Shown in pieces: positions 1-7,640 of a DNA stretch of 64,000 nt. The translations under genes and the position numbers were made by a program. The first letter of the stretch is position 1. Each line of letters opens with the position of its first letter. Origin of the DNA: Sedimenticola selenatireducens DSM 17993 (GTDB taxonomy: Bacteria > Pseudomonadota > Gammaproteobacteria > Chromatiales > Chromatiaceae); the NCBI RefSeq assembly GCF_000428045.1, contig NZ_ATZE01000008.1, positions 177,848-241,847 on the forward strand. Direction: 5' to 3'. The notes beneath the pieces are model-generated. The model did not search any database and had not been told where the DNA came from. It saw only the letters and a program-made list of their open reading frames with translations.

Positions 1-149
1 AGCGCGTAATCCCCCAGATCAACCGCGTAATAATTCGTAGCCGCCCCGAATCCGATATAAACGACGGCAAATAACCAGATACCCAACCGGACCAGAGCGG
101 ATTGGAATTCCGGGTTCTTCAGTAAAGAAGCGGGTAACGGATTGAGCAT
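1..149 (-). CDS. N-terminal end of an unidentified membrane protein (partial)
   Basis: An open frame starts with ATG at 149 on the minus strand and runs off the left edge of the window, giving 49 residues. After a short basic N-terminus (MLNPLPASLLKNPEFQS) it has a hydrophobic stretch (LGIWLFAVVYIGFG) that looks like a first membrane segment. N-termini of this style occur in multi-membrane-span sensor kinases of the RpfC type, but too little is present to assign a family. A second in-frame reading from an ATG at 154 stops after 11 codons and was discarded. The gene diverges from nth, leaving a 172-bp AT-rich spacer that could hold promoters for both. Confidence 0.45.
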   Translation of the reverse strand, partial: MLNPLPASLLKNPEFQSALVRLGIWLFAVVYIGFGAATNYYAVDLGDYA

Positions 150-321
150 CCCATGCCTCGGTTGTTAATTCTGAATAAAGCATCGCAAAAAAATATATAC
201 TACTTTATATCTGGTAATTTCTGAAACGCGGACCGGAATAAAGCGGTACCAAACTCCCGGAACATCCGACCAGTACACATTTATCGGCCCTGTAGAGAGT
301 TGTCATGGTAAAATCCGCGAC

Positions 322-957
322 ATGAACCAGGCAATCAGACGTACTATCTTTGAGCGATTACGCGAACAGAATCCACACCCCACGACCGAGTTAAATTTCA
401 ATACCCCCTTTGAACTACTGGTCGCGGTCATTCTCTCCGCGCAAGCCACCGACAAGGGGGTGAACAAGGCCACGGACAAACTCTACGCAGTGGCAAACAC
501 CCCGGAGGCGATACTGACGCTCGGCGAAGAAGGACTGAAGACCTATATCAAGACCATTGGCCTGTTCAACAGCAAGGCCAGCAATATCATCAAGACCTGC
601 AGGCAGCTTATAGCAATGCACGAGGGCCAGGTACCACAGGACAGGACGGCGTTGGAGGCACTGCCAGGCGTCGGCAGAAAGACCGCCAACGTGGTGTTGA
701 ACACGGTATTCAGACAACCCACCATGGCGGTCGACACCCACATATTCCGCGTCGCCAACCGCACAAAGATAGCGCCAGGGAAAAATGTACTGGAAGTCGA
801 GAAGCGGTTATTAAGAAATATACCCAGGGAATTTCTGCTCGACGCGCACCACTGGCTGATTCTGCATGGACGCTACACCTGTCTGGCTCGCAGTCCCCGC
901 TGCGGCTCCTGTATCATTGAGGATCTGTGCGAGTTTCGCGACAAGAATCTGGATTGA
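322..957 (+). CDS. nth: Endonuclease III (DNA glycosylase/AP lyase)
   Basis: Bifunctional base-excision repair enzyme that removes oxidised pyrimidines and cleaves the abasic strand. The 211-residue protein has the family's usual length and aligns along its whole length with E. coli Nth. The helix-hairpin-helix LPGVGRKTANVV contains the catalytic Lys120, and VDTHIFRV contains Asp138. The C-terminal 4Fe-4S cluster cysteines are at 187, 194, 197 and 203 (C-X6-C-X2-C-X5-C). The ATG is preceded by a weak ribosome-binding site, but no upstream in-frame start gives a better N-terminus. In E. coli nth follows the rnf/rsx genes; here it does not. Confidence 0.97.
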   Translation: MNQAIRRTIFERLREQNPHPTTELNFNTPFELLVAVILSAQATDKGVNKATDKLYAVANTPEAILTLGEEGLKTYIKTIGLFNSKASNIIKTCRQLIAMHEGQVPQDRTALEALPGVGRKTANVVLNTVFRQPTMAVDTHIFRVANRTKIAPGKNVLEVEKRLLRNIPREFLLDAHHWLILHGRYTCLARSPRCGSCIIEDLCEFRDKNLD

Positions 958-970
958 GAGTTATAGGATA

Positions 971-1402
971 ATGTTTGGAAATGATCGAACCCAGATGCGC
1001 CGCTTCTTTACCGAGGCCTGGCGCAAGGCGTGTACCGGAGAGGAGCTAATCCCGCTGGAACGGATGGTTGCCGAAACCATTAGACAACATCCGGAATATC
1101 ACGCCCTGCTGGAAGCTCCGGACAGTGCGTTGGATAAGGATTTTCTACCCGATCTGGGCGAGACCAATCCGTTTCTGCACATGGGTATGCATATCAGTCT
1201 GCAGGAACAGATCGGCACCGACCGACCAACAGGTATTCGTCAACTCTATCAGCAGGTGGTCCTGGGGGCGGCTGACAGTCACGAAGCGGAACACCGGATG
1301 ATGGAGTGCCTGGGTAAAATGTTATGGGAAGCACAACGGGAAAATCGCATGCCCGACGAGCAGGCCTATCTGCGTTGCATCCGTAATCTGGCAAAAAAAT
1401 AA
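971..1402 (+). CDS. DUF1841 family protein
   Basis: Cytoplasmic protein of 143 residues, starting at the ATG at 971 behind a TATAGGATA sequence, 13 bp after nth. The conserved stretch NPFLHMGMHISLQEQ in the middle and the N-terminal MFGNDRTQMRRFF are typical of DUF1841, a family found in beta- and gammaproteobacteria. The family has no established biochemical role. There are no signal peptide, membrane segment or catalytic motifs that I recognise. The tight spacing suggests cotranscription with nth. The open frame extends upstream into nth, but that extension is only the nth sequence read in another frame. Confidence 0.85.
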   Translation: MFGNDRTQMRRFFTEAWRKACTGEELIPLERMVAETIRQHPEYHALLEAPDSALDKDFLPDLGETNPFLHMGMHISLQEQIGTDRPTGIRQLYQQVVLGAADSHEAEHRMMECLGKMLWEAQRENRMPDEQAYLRCIRNLAKK

Positions 1403-1409
1403 CCAGCGG

Positions 1410-2024
1410 TCACCCCCGCCCATGCTGCTCCTGCACTGCCCGAGCGCGGCGTATCTGGGCGCCCTGACGCTGTATTACATGTTGAATCAGCACATCCCGG
1501 TCCCGCTCTCGTATATGCACGAAGGCGGTACGCAGATTGTATCCCGGATCCGGCTGCTCCGGACCAGACGCGGCGGGATCACAACCGATTACTTCAACAA
1601 AACTCAGGATACCGGCGTAGGAAGGAGTCAGGAGAAGCTTCAGCTCCAGCGTGGAACCCGGCTGAATAAATTCGGTAACCTGGAACGAGATACCGGTGGC
1701 ACTGAGATTGACGGCCTGTGCCGGCTGGTTCAGCAGTTCGGTCGTCTGTGCCATCAGGGCACGCCCGAGGATATCGATCTTCCTGTTCAGTGACTTGAGA
1801 TAAGCCGCGATCTCCGGTCGGCTCGATTCAATCTTATTCAGTGTTCCCGTCATCTCCTGACTGACGGCGGCCAGACTGCTGACCACGGTGAAGTCACTGT
1901 CGATTTCATTTTCCAAACACTCGATTGAAGCCGCCAGGCGATCGGAAGGGATCTGCCGATAACTCAGACTGAGGCTATCGTCGATCCGAAAAAATTGTCT
2001 GCGCTCATCCTGGTTGATATTCAA
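1410..2024 (-). CDS. PilZ domain protein, putative c-di-GMP receptor
   Basis: A 204-residue cytoplasmic protein. The N-terminal RRQFFRIDDSLSLSYR and the later NLSATGIS match the two parts of the PilZ c-di-GMP signature (RxxxR and [DN]xSxxG), separated by about 90 residues of mainly helical sequence. The start is a TTG at 2024 with a GGGGTGA Shine-Dalgarno 8 bases upstream; no ATG or GTG lies further up in frame. It lies 65 bp downstream of motB on the same strand. PilZ proteins next to stator genes often tune motility, so a flagellar role is a reasonable inference. The exact partner is unknown. Confidence 0.82.
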   Translation of the reverse strand: MNINQDERRQFFRIDDSLSLSYRQIPSDRLAASIECLENEIDSDFTVVSSLAAVSQEMTGTLNKIESSRPEIAAYLKSLNRKIDILGRALMAQTTELLNQPAQAVNLSATGISFQVTEFIQPGSTLELKLLLTPSYAGILSFVEVIGCDPAASGPEQPDPGYNLRTAFVHIRERDRDVLIQHVIQRQGAQIRRARAVQEQHGRG

Positions 2025-2089
2025 CGACCACTCACCCCGCTTGTTCCTGTTTGTTGGCTATTCTGTATCACCTGCAATACCGATCCACC

Positions 2090-2953
2090 TTAACGTTGCG
2101 GCACCTGAAGTTCCAGCAACCCCCCATTGTCCAAATCCGAGCCACGCTGAATTATCAGTTCAACCCGCCGGTTAATCGCCCGGTTTTCCACTGAATCATT
2201 CAGCACCAGCGGTTGGGAATCCGCATGCCCCTCCACAGCTATTCGCTTGGGATCGACATTGGGATCGTCCAGCAGGGCGTGAACCACGGTCACGGCACGG
2301 GCAGATGAGAGTTCCCAGTTCGAACGGAACCGGTTGGTGGATATCGGTACGTCATCAGTATGCCCGGCCACCACGACTTTACCGGGCGTACGTGCGACAG
2401 CCTCGCTGATGCGTACCATCACGCCATAGAAATCATCATTCAATTTGGCACTGCCGGAGGGGAAAGAGCCTTTTTCATTGATCCGGATAATGATCTTGGT
2501 CTGCTCCGTTTCCACACTGACCAGATTCTCTTCGATCTCCAGCTTAAGTGCCTCTCTGATCTCCTCGGCCTGCTGTGCCACCTCTTGCAACACCTTTTCC
2601 AGCGCAGCCTCAACCACAGCATCGGCCACGTCAGACGGCACATCCAGATTTTGTTTCTCAATATCCGTGGTCTGTTGCCGCACCTCATCAACCAGTGAAG
2701 GTTCCGGAATGGTAGATGGGCTGAACTCCTGCATGATTACGCTGGTGCCCATGACAATATCCGGTGCCGGCACTTCACGCTGCACACCAAAAGCATCCTT
2801 CATCGATTCCGCCATCTTCTTGAAGCGTATCGCATCGATCTCGGCAAAAGAGAGCAGCAGCACGAAAAAACACATCAACAAGGACATCAGGTCGGCAAAG
2901 GTCGCCAGCCAGGGAGGCAAGCCCTCGTCACATTTTGGGCAATCATCTGCCAT
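2090..2953 (-). CDS. motB: Flagellar stator protein MotB/PomB
   Basis: Peptidoglycan-anchored stator subunit, 287 residues. The short N-terminus is followed by one membrane helix (about residues 15-37) carrying the ion-binding Asp21 in PPWLATFADLMSLL. The extra cysteines and the PWLATFADLMSLLMCFFVLLLSF pattern, which is split here between two observations, resemble sodium-type PomB more than E. coli MotB. The C-terminal OmpA-like domain has the peptidoglycan-binding signature around GHTDDVPI, LSSARA and NRRVELII. It starts 5 bp after motA, so the two are cotranscribed. The central region (about 90-150) is acidic and helical, as expected for the plug/linker. Ion choice is inferred, not shown. 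Confidence 0.93.
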   Translation of the reverse strand: MADDCPKCDEGLPPWLATFADLMSLLMCFFVLLLSFAEIDAIRFKKMAESMKDAFGVQREVPAPDIVMGTSVIMQEFSPSTIPEPSLVDEVRQQTTDIEKQNLDVPSDVADAVVEAALEKVLQEVAQQAEEIREALKLEIEENLVSVETEQTKIIIRINEKGSFPSGSAKLNDDFYGVMVRISEAVARTPGKVVVAGHTDDVPISTNRFRSNWELSSARAVTVVHALLDDPNVDPKRIAVEGHADSQPLVLNDSVENRAINRRVELIIQRGSDLDNGGLLELQVPQR

Positions 2954-2958
2954 ATCGC

Positions 2959-3720
2959 CTACTCGGTCTCTTCCTTGACGCGTTTATTCGAGGGCAGATA
3001 AGTCGAGAGAAGTTGTTCCAATACCCGTGGATTCATACCTTCCTGGATACCCGCGATGGTCTCTATAATCAGCGATTTATTGATTTTCTCCAGGCTGCTG
3101 GCGCGCGCCAGTTTGTCAGCCAACGGCTGGGCAAATGCATTGGCGATCACCGCACCGTAGAGCGTGGTCAGCAGTGCTACCGCCATGGCGGGACCGATAC
3201 TTGCCGGATCAGACATATTGGCCAGCATCTGCACCAGACCGATCAGTGTACCGATCATGCCCATCGCAGGGGCCATGGTGGCCATATTTTTAAACATGGC
3301 CTGGCCTACTTCATGGCGCCCAATAGTCAGGTCGATATCCTTGCTCAAGAGACGATTGACCAGTGCCGGATCATGTCCATCGACACAGAGACTGATACCC
3401 TGCTTGAGGAAGCTGTTGCTGATCTCCTGCCCTTCCAGGGCAAGCAGGCCATTCTTACGCGCCACATCGGCCAGCCTGACCGCCTCTTCAATCAAAAATG
3501 CCGCATCGTCCGTCTTGTAAAAAAAGGCCTTCATGCCAATGGTGAAAGAGCCCAGAAAATCCTTCAGAGAGACCTGCATCAGGGTCACCATGAAAGTGCC
3601 GCCCACCACAATCAGGATAGAGGGCACGTTAATGAACAGCATGATATCGCCGCCCGTGGCAATCGCCCCGATGATGATTCCAAAACCGCCCAGCAACCCA
3701 ACCAGTGTCGCTATATCCAC
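2959..3720 (-). CDS. motA: Flagellar stator protein MotA/PomA
   Basis: Four-helix stator channel subunit of 253 residues that couples ion flow to flagellar rotation. Hydrophobic segments lie near residues 3-24, 29-50, 145-170 and 180-205. The conserved MotA/TolQ/ExbB region is visible around MATMAPAMGMIGTLIGLVQM and AVALLTTLYGAVIANAFA. The length and N-terminus (MDIATLVGLLGGFGIII) match PomA of sodium-driven motors better than the longer E. coli MotA. The start is GTG at 3720 behind GAGGAAG. It is the first gene of a pomA-pomB pair, with the PilZ gene downstream. Confidence 0.93.
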   Translation of the reverse strand: MDIATLVGLLGGFGIIIGAIATGGDIMLFINVPSILIVVGGTFMVTLMQVSLKDFLGSFTIGMKAFFYKTDDAAFLIEEAVRLADVARKNGLLALEGQEISNSFLKQGISLCVDGHDPALVNRLLSKDIDLTIGRHEVGQAMFKNMATMAPAMGMIGTLIGLVQMLANMSDPASIGPAMAVALLTTLYGAVIANAFAQPLADKLARASSLEKINKSLIIETIAGIQEGMNPRVLEQLLSTYLPSNKRVKEETE

Positions 3721-3962
3721 AAATACTTCCTCATCACTCTACAGACCAATTCCATACCAAAAACCAGGCATGCAATCCTGTAGCGGACAACAGCGCGGAA
3801 ACTTTAGATGAGGAGACTGCAACATATTCGGTTAATTCGCTACAATCTCCCGTCACTACCGCCAATTCACAAGACTGGGGAATCTCAGATCACAGCCCTT
3901 TCAGACAGGCCTGTGATGACTGGTGGCAACCGACACAAAACCAGGCACAAAGGAAGGCTCAA

Positions 3963-4799
3963 GTGAGCGATTCATCCAGGAAATCAATTCTGATCACCGG
4001 CTGTTCGAGTGGCATAGGCCTGTGCGTGGCCAATGGCTTGAAACAGAGAGGTTATCGGGTAATTGCCACTGCCAGGAAAAGCAGGGACGTGGAACGACTT
4101 GTCCAGTCCGGACTGGAATCGGTTGTACTGGACCTCGCTGATTCCGACAGCATACAGCAGGCCGTCACACAGATTCTGGCCATGACGGACAACCGAATTT
4201 ACGCACTGTTCAACAATGGCGCCTACGGCCAGCCTGGCGCTGTTGAGGACCTGACCCGGGAAGCTTTACGCGCCCAGTTTGAAACCAATCTGTTTGGCTG
4301 GCATGAACTTACCTGCAAAATCATACCGGTGATGCGCAGGCAGGGGGAAGGTCGGATTATTCAGAACAGTTCCGTGCTAGGGTTCACGGCACTGGCCTAC
4401 CGTGGTGCCTATAACGCAAGCAAGTTTGCCCTGGAAGGCCTAAGCGATACCTTGCGACTGGAACTGCAAGGCAGCGGTATATCGGTCAGCCTGATTGAAC
4501 CGGGGCCGATTGAAAGCCGCTTCCGGGCAAATGCCTACGCCATGTGGAAACACCATGTTGATCCGGCTCACAGCCCTCACCAGGATGCCTACCGGGCGAT
4601 GCAGGAGCGGCTGACCCGGGATGGCCCCGCCGTACCCTTTACCCTGCCACCGGAAGCGGTGCTGAAAAGGGTGATTCACACACTGGAGAGTCCCCGGCCA
4701 CGGATTCGCTATTATGTCACCTTCCCCACGTACCTGTTCGGCACACTGAAACGACTACTGCCTGATCGGCTCATGGATTGGGTGCTGAAGCGGGTGTGA
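3963..4799 (+). CDS. Short-chain dehydrogenase/reductase family protein
   Basis: A 278-residue NAD(P)-dependent oxidoreductase of the classical SDR family. It shows the dinucleotide-binding TGCSSGIG near the N-terminus, the NNGAYG structural motif, and catalytic Ser with YNASK further on. I chose the GTG at 3963 because AAGGAAGG precedes it at good spacing and the SDR fold begins right after it; the open frame upstream (from 3705) shows no fold. The substrate cannot be told from sequence. The family pattern with a C-terminal TFPTYLFGTLKRLLPD is like SDRs annotated as short-chain alcohol or keto reductases. Monocistronic by position. Confidence 0.88.
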   Translation: MSDSSRKSILITGCSSGIGLCVANGLKQRGYRVIATARKSRDVERLVQSGLESVVLDLADSDSIQQAVTQILAMTDNRIYALFNNGAYGQPGAVEDLTREALRAQFETNLFGWHELTCKIIPVMRRQGEGRIIQNSSVLGFTALAYRGAYNASKFALEGLSDTLRLELQGSGISVSLIEPGPIESRFRANAYAMWKHHVDPAHSPHQDAYRAMQERLTRDGPAVPFTLPPEAVLKRVIHTLESPRPRIRYYVTFPTYLFGTLKRLLPDRLMDWVLKRV

Positions 4800-4930
4800 G
4801 GCAAACAGCACTGACTTAAGCTCAAATCCCGTTTATTTAAGGTGCGACCGACGGCACGATTGGTGGATCACCGCGCAATCAATGCGCCTAGCCCACCCTA
4901 CACCAGGCGCTTTATCAATTTGAAGCAGTA
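4800..4930. other. Short convergent intergenic spacer with a possible dispersed-repeat fragment
   Basis: Space between two convergent genes (SDR and gshA). It includes the run AATGCGCCTAGCCCACCCTAC, which is similar in style to dispersed intergenic repeats of gammaproteobacteria, and a possible short pairing between CAGGCGC and GCGCCTA. No ORF or clear terminator with a T-run is visible. Confidence 0.3.
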
Positions 4931-6505
4931 CTAGTGCTGGGCGAAATAATCAGCCAGAAACTGGCTAAAGCTTACGCCTGTCTCCTGCTCCAGTTCACGC
5001 TGCCGCTCCAGAGACATCTCCGCCTCATCGAGAAACATCCGGTAGCGCTCGGTGTCTGGAACATAGCCGTTGAAATAGTTCCTATGCTGCAGGGACTTAC
5101 GCCTGGCAAAATGGAAAAATCCTTCACCCTGCTCGCGCATCTCCTGCAGCATCCGGGCGGAAGGGGTACTTTCCGGGTCGGCGACGCAGGCCTGCTGTTG
5201 CTTCAGTGCCTTGCCGTAAGGTTTTGCGTCATCCCACCGATCCAGCAGTTCACACACCGGCTCCATGGCCTGTAGCAGTTCCCTAGCCCAGTCACGCAGC
5301 CGGATCTCCCTGCCCTGACGCGACAGATAGAGTGAGGGGTCACGCCCGCGGTGCGCGGCACCACCTATATTCTGATCAATCTCCCTGCGCTCCTGCACAT
5401 TGATCGGTGGACTCTCCAGCAGCAGACAGAACACCATAAAAGCGCGCAAAAAACTGAGCTGCTCCTCACTCACACCCAGCGGGTGGAATGCATTCACATC
5501 CAGCGATCTCAGTTCAATATAGCGCACACCCCGCCGGCGCAGCGCTAGTGTCGGCTTTTCCAACCCATCCAGCACCTGCTTGGGTCTCACGGTGGTGTAA
5601 TACTCATTTTCGATCTGCAGGATATTGGCATTGAGCTGTTCGTAGCGGCCATTCACCTCCACACCGATCTTCTCCCACAACGGGCTCGGTGTTTCAATGG
5701 CGTGGGTCAGGCTATTGATATAGCTATTGAGGCTGTTGTAGTTCGCCTTGATGCCGACGCCCTTCTCTTTGCTGTTGGTATAACCGATGTCACCCATGCG
5801 CAGCGAGGTGGCGTAAGGTTCAAAATAGGTATGCCGGTCAAATTCCTCCAGTTCAGTCGGCTTGTCGCCCAGAAAGGACTTGCATACCGCCGGAGAGGCC
5901 CCGAAAAGGTAAGGAATCAGCCAGCCAAATCGCTGCAGGTTTCTGATCAGCTCCAGATAGGCACTATCGATAAAGGCCCGTTGCTGTGCTTGACTCCGCC
6001 GGAGCTCCCGATACAGCGGCCAGAAGTCATCTGCAAAGGAGAAATTGAAATGGACGCCGGCGATCACCTGCATGGTCCTGCCATAACGATGACCGAGACC
6101 CCGGCGATAGACGTTTTTCATAATGCCGGGATTGGAAGTGCCGTAATAGGCCAACGGAATATTCTCCCCTCCGTCCAGTACACAGGGCATGCTGGTGGCC
6201 CAGAGATATTCGTTTTCCAGGTGGTCGTAGACAAACTTCTGGGTATCCTTGAGAAAATCCAGCGCCTCATCTATACGTGCGCAGGGTGGCGTAATCAGCT
6301 CCGCAAGCGCCTCAGAATAGTCGGTGGTGATATAGGGGTGAGTCAGAGCAGAACCCAACGCCACCGGATGCGGTTGCTGGGAAATACTGCCATCCTCCGA
6401 AACTCGCAGGCACTCTTTCTCAAGCCCTACAGCACCGCCGGTAGACAAGTATTGCCCAATATCATCCGATAGCTGCCGGATACGATTTTCTACAGATTGA
6501 TACAA
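4931..6505 (-). CDS. gshA: Glutamate-cysteine ligase (gammaproteobacterial type)
   Basis: Catalyses the ATP-dependent joining of glutamate and cysteine, the first step of glutathione synthesis, in the cytoplasm. The 524 residues match the length of E. coli GshA (518). Conserved blocks include GLEKECLRVSEDG, TTDYSEALAELITPP, MQVIAGVHFNFS, GDIGYTN and RRGVRYIELRSLDVNAF. The start is a TTG at 6505 with GGGA nine bases upstream; no better start is in frame. Monocistronic and divergent from pbpG. Glutathione may also supply the persulfide carrier used by the sulfur genes elsewhere in the window (inference). Confidence 0.96.
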   Translation of the reverse strand: MYQSVENRIRQLSDDIGQYLSTGGAVGLEKECLRVSEDGSISQQPHPVALGSALTHPYITTDYSEALAELITPPCARIDEALDFLKDTQKFVYDHLENEYLWATSMPCVLDGGENIPLAYYGTSNPGIMKNVYRRGLGHRYGRTMQVIAGVHFNFSFADDFWPLYRELRRSQAQQRAFIDSAYLELIRNLQRFGWLIPYLFGASPAVCKSFLGDKPTELEEFDRHTYFEPYATSLRMGDIGYTNSKEKGVGIKANYNSLNSYINSLTHAIETPSPLWEKIGVEVNGRYEQLNANILQIENEYYTTVRPKQVLDGLEKPTLALRRRGVRYIELRSLDVNAFHPLGVSEEQLSFLRAFMVFCLLLESPPINVQERREIDQNIGGAAHRGRDPSLYLSRQGREIRLRDWARELLQAMEPVCELLDRWDDAKPYGKALKQQQACVADPESTPSARMLQEMREQGEGFFHFARRKSLQHRNYFNGYVPDTERYRMFLDEAEMSLERQRELEQETGVSFSQFLADYFAQH

Positions 6506-6651
6506 TCGTTTTGTCCCAGGTATTGTCTGTTCTGGTTATTCGTCCCACCCGCTCCGGACAAAGCCCTCTCGGTTAGCCGGCATTATAGCCAGTGAGATTG
6601 CCTTCTGTCCGATGAATAAACGACACCCACCAGACTGTTACCGTAGGACAT

Positions 6652-6668
6652 CCCCTTGCATGAAGGGG
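6652..6668 (+). other. Small hairpin in the pbpG leader
   Basis: CCCCTT-GCATG-AAGGGG lies 70 bases upstream of pbpG and is followed by a T-rich stretch (GGTTTTTGCATTT). It could be a weak terminator or a leader hairpin. The remaining 6506-6738 spacer between the divergent gshA and pbpG shows no ORF. Confidence 0.3.
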
Positions 6669-6738
6669 TCGCGGTTTTTGCATTTAATCCCAAATTGGGC
6701 AAAGATAACCGAAATTCAATAGCCCGGATCAGTCAAGT

Positions 6739-7629
6739 TTGAAGAAGTACATATTTTTCCTCCTGTTTCTGCCCCTGTGTCAACTGAATGCCGGCGAACC
6801 CGCGCGGCAATCCACAGCACAATCCCCGTCATCGGCAAGCCAGCAGCCAGTCAATCCTGCCTGGAACAGGTTGGATGAGAAAAAGTTGAAACTGCGCTCA
6901 GCCTCCGCCCTGATCGTTGACAGCACCGGCAACGAAATTTATAGCAAGCAGAGTGCTACTCCACTGCCAATCGGCTCGATCACCAAACTGATGACGGTCA
7001 TGGTGATTCTTGATGCGCGCCTGCCCCTGGATGAGAAGATTCGCATTACCAAACAGGACCGGGATCTGATAAGGCTCACCGGCTCGAGACTGAACTATGG
7101 CGCCACACTGAGTCGCCGCAGTCTGCTCGATCTGGCGCTGATGGCGTCAGAGAACCGGGCTGCCAGCGCGCTGGCCCGTACCTATCCCGGAGGTACCGAG
7201 CAGTTTATCCGGGCAATGAATGCGAAAGCCAGACAACTGGGAATGGTTGACAGCCGATTTACCGATCCAGCCGGACTGGATGCAGGTAATGTAGCTTCGC
7301 CCAACGACCTGGTCAGAATGGTCAAGGCGGCCAGCGATTATCCGGAGATAGCGGATGCCACCACCCGCTTGAGAATGGACGTTCGACCCTACCCAAAGCG
7401 GGGGCCGCTAACCTATGGTAATACGAACCGGCTACTGAAGAATCAGGCCTGGAATATTCAGCTCAGCAAGACTGGTTATATCAATGAAGCAGGGCGCTGC
7501 CTGGTAATGCAGGCCAAGGTCAAAGGGCGCGAACTAACCATTGTGCTGCTCAACTCATTTGGCAAACTGACCCCGTTCGGTGATGCGAACAGGGTCAGAA
7601 AGTGGATTGAGCGCGGTCTATCCGGATAA
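6739..7629 (+). CDS. pbpG: D-alanyl-D-alanine endopeptidase (PBP7 type, peptidase S11)
   Basis: Periplasmic low-molecular-weight penicillin-binding protein that cuts peptide cross-links in peptidoglycan. The 296-residue precursor has a cleavable signal (MKKYIFFLLFLPLCQLNA). The serine-peptidase triad motifs are in order: S80-I-T-K83, S137-E-N139 and K-T-G in LSKTGYINEAG. It lacks the extra C-terminal domain of DacA-type carboxypeptidases, which fits PBP7/PbpG. The start is TTG at 6739. In-frame stops lie just upstream (6661, 6682 and 6703) and no ATG or GTG intervenes, so the signal peptide requires this start. Confidence 0.92.
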   Translation: MKKYIFFLLFLPLCQLNAGEPARQSTAQSPSSASQQPVNPAWNRLDEKKLKLRSASALIVDSTGNEIYSKQSATPLPIGSITKLMTVMVILDARLPLDEKIRITKQDRDLIRLTGSRLNYGATLSRRSLLDLALMASENRAASALARTYPGGTEQFIRAMNAKARQLGMVDSRFTDPAGLDAGNVASPNDLVRMVKAASDYPEIADATTRLRMDVRPYPKRGPLTYGNTNRLLKNQAWNIQLSKTGYINEAGRCLVMQAKVKGRELTIVLLNSFGKLTPFGDANRVRKWIERGLSG

Positions 7630-7640
7630 AGCCGGGCTAA

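Noticed and set aside
2935..3783. Long plus-strand open frame opposite motA
   Set aside because: Antisense shadow of a well-supported gene; no family resemblance and poor codon pattern.
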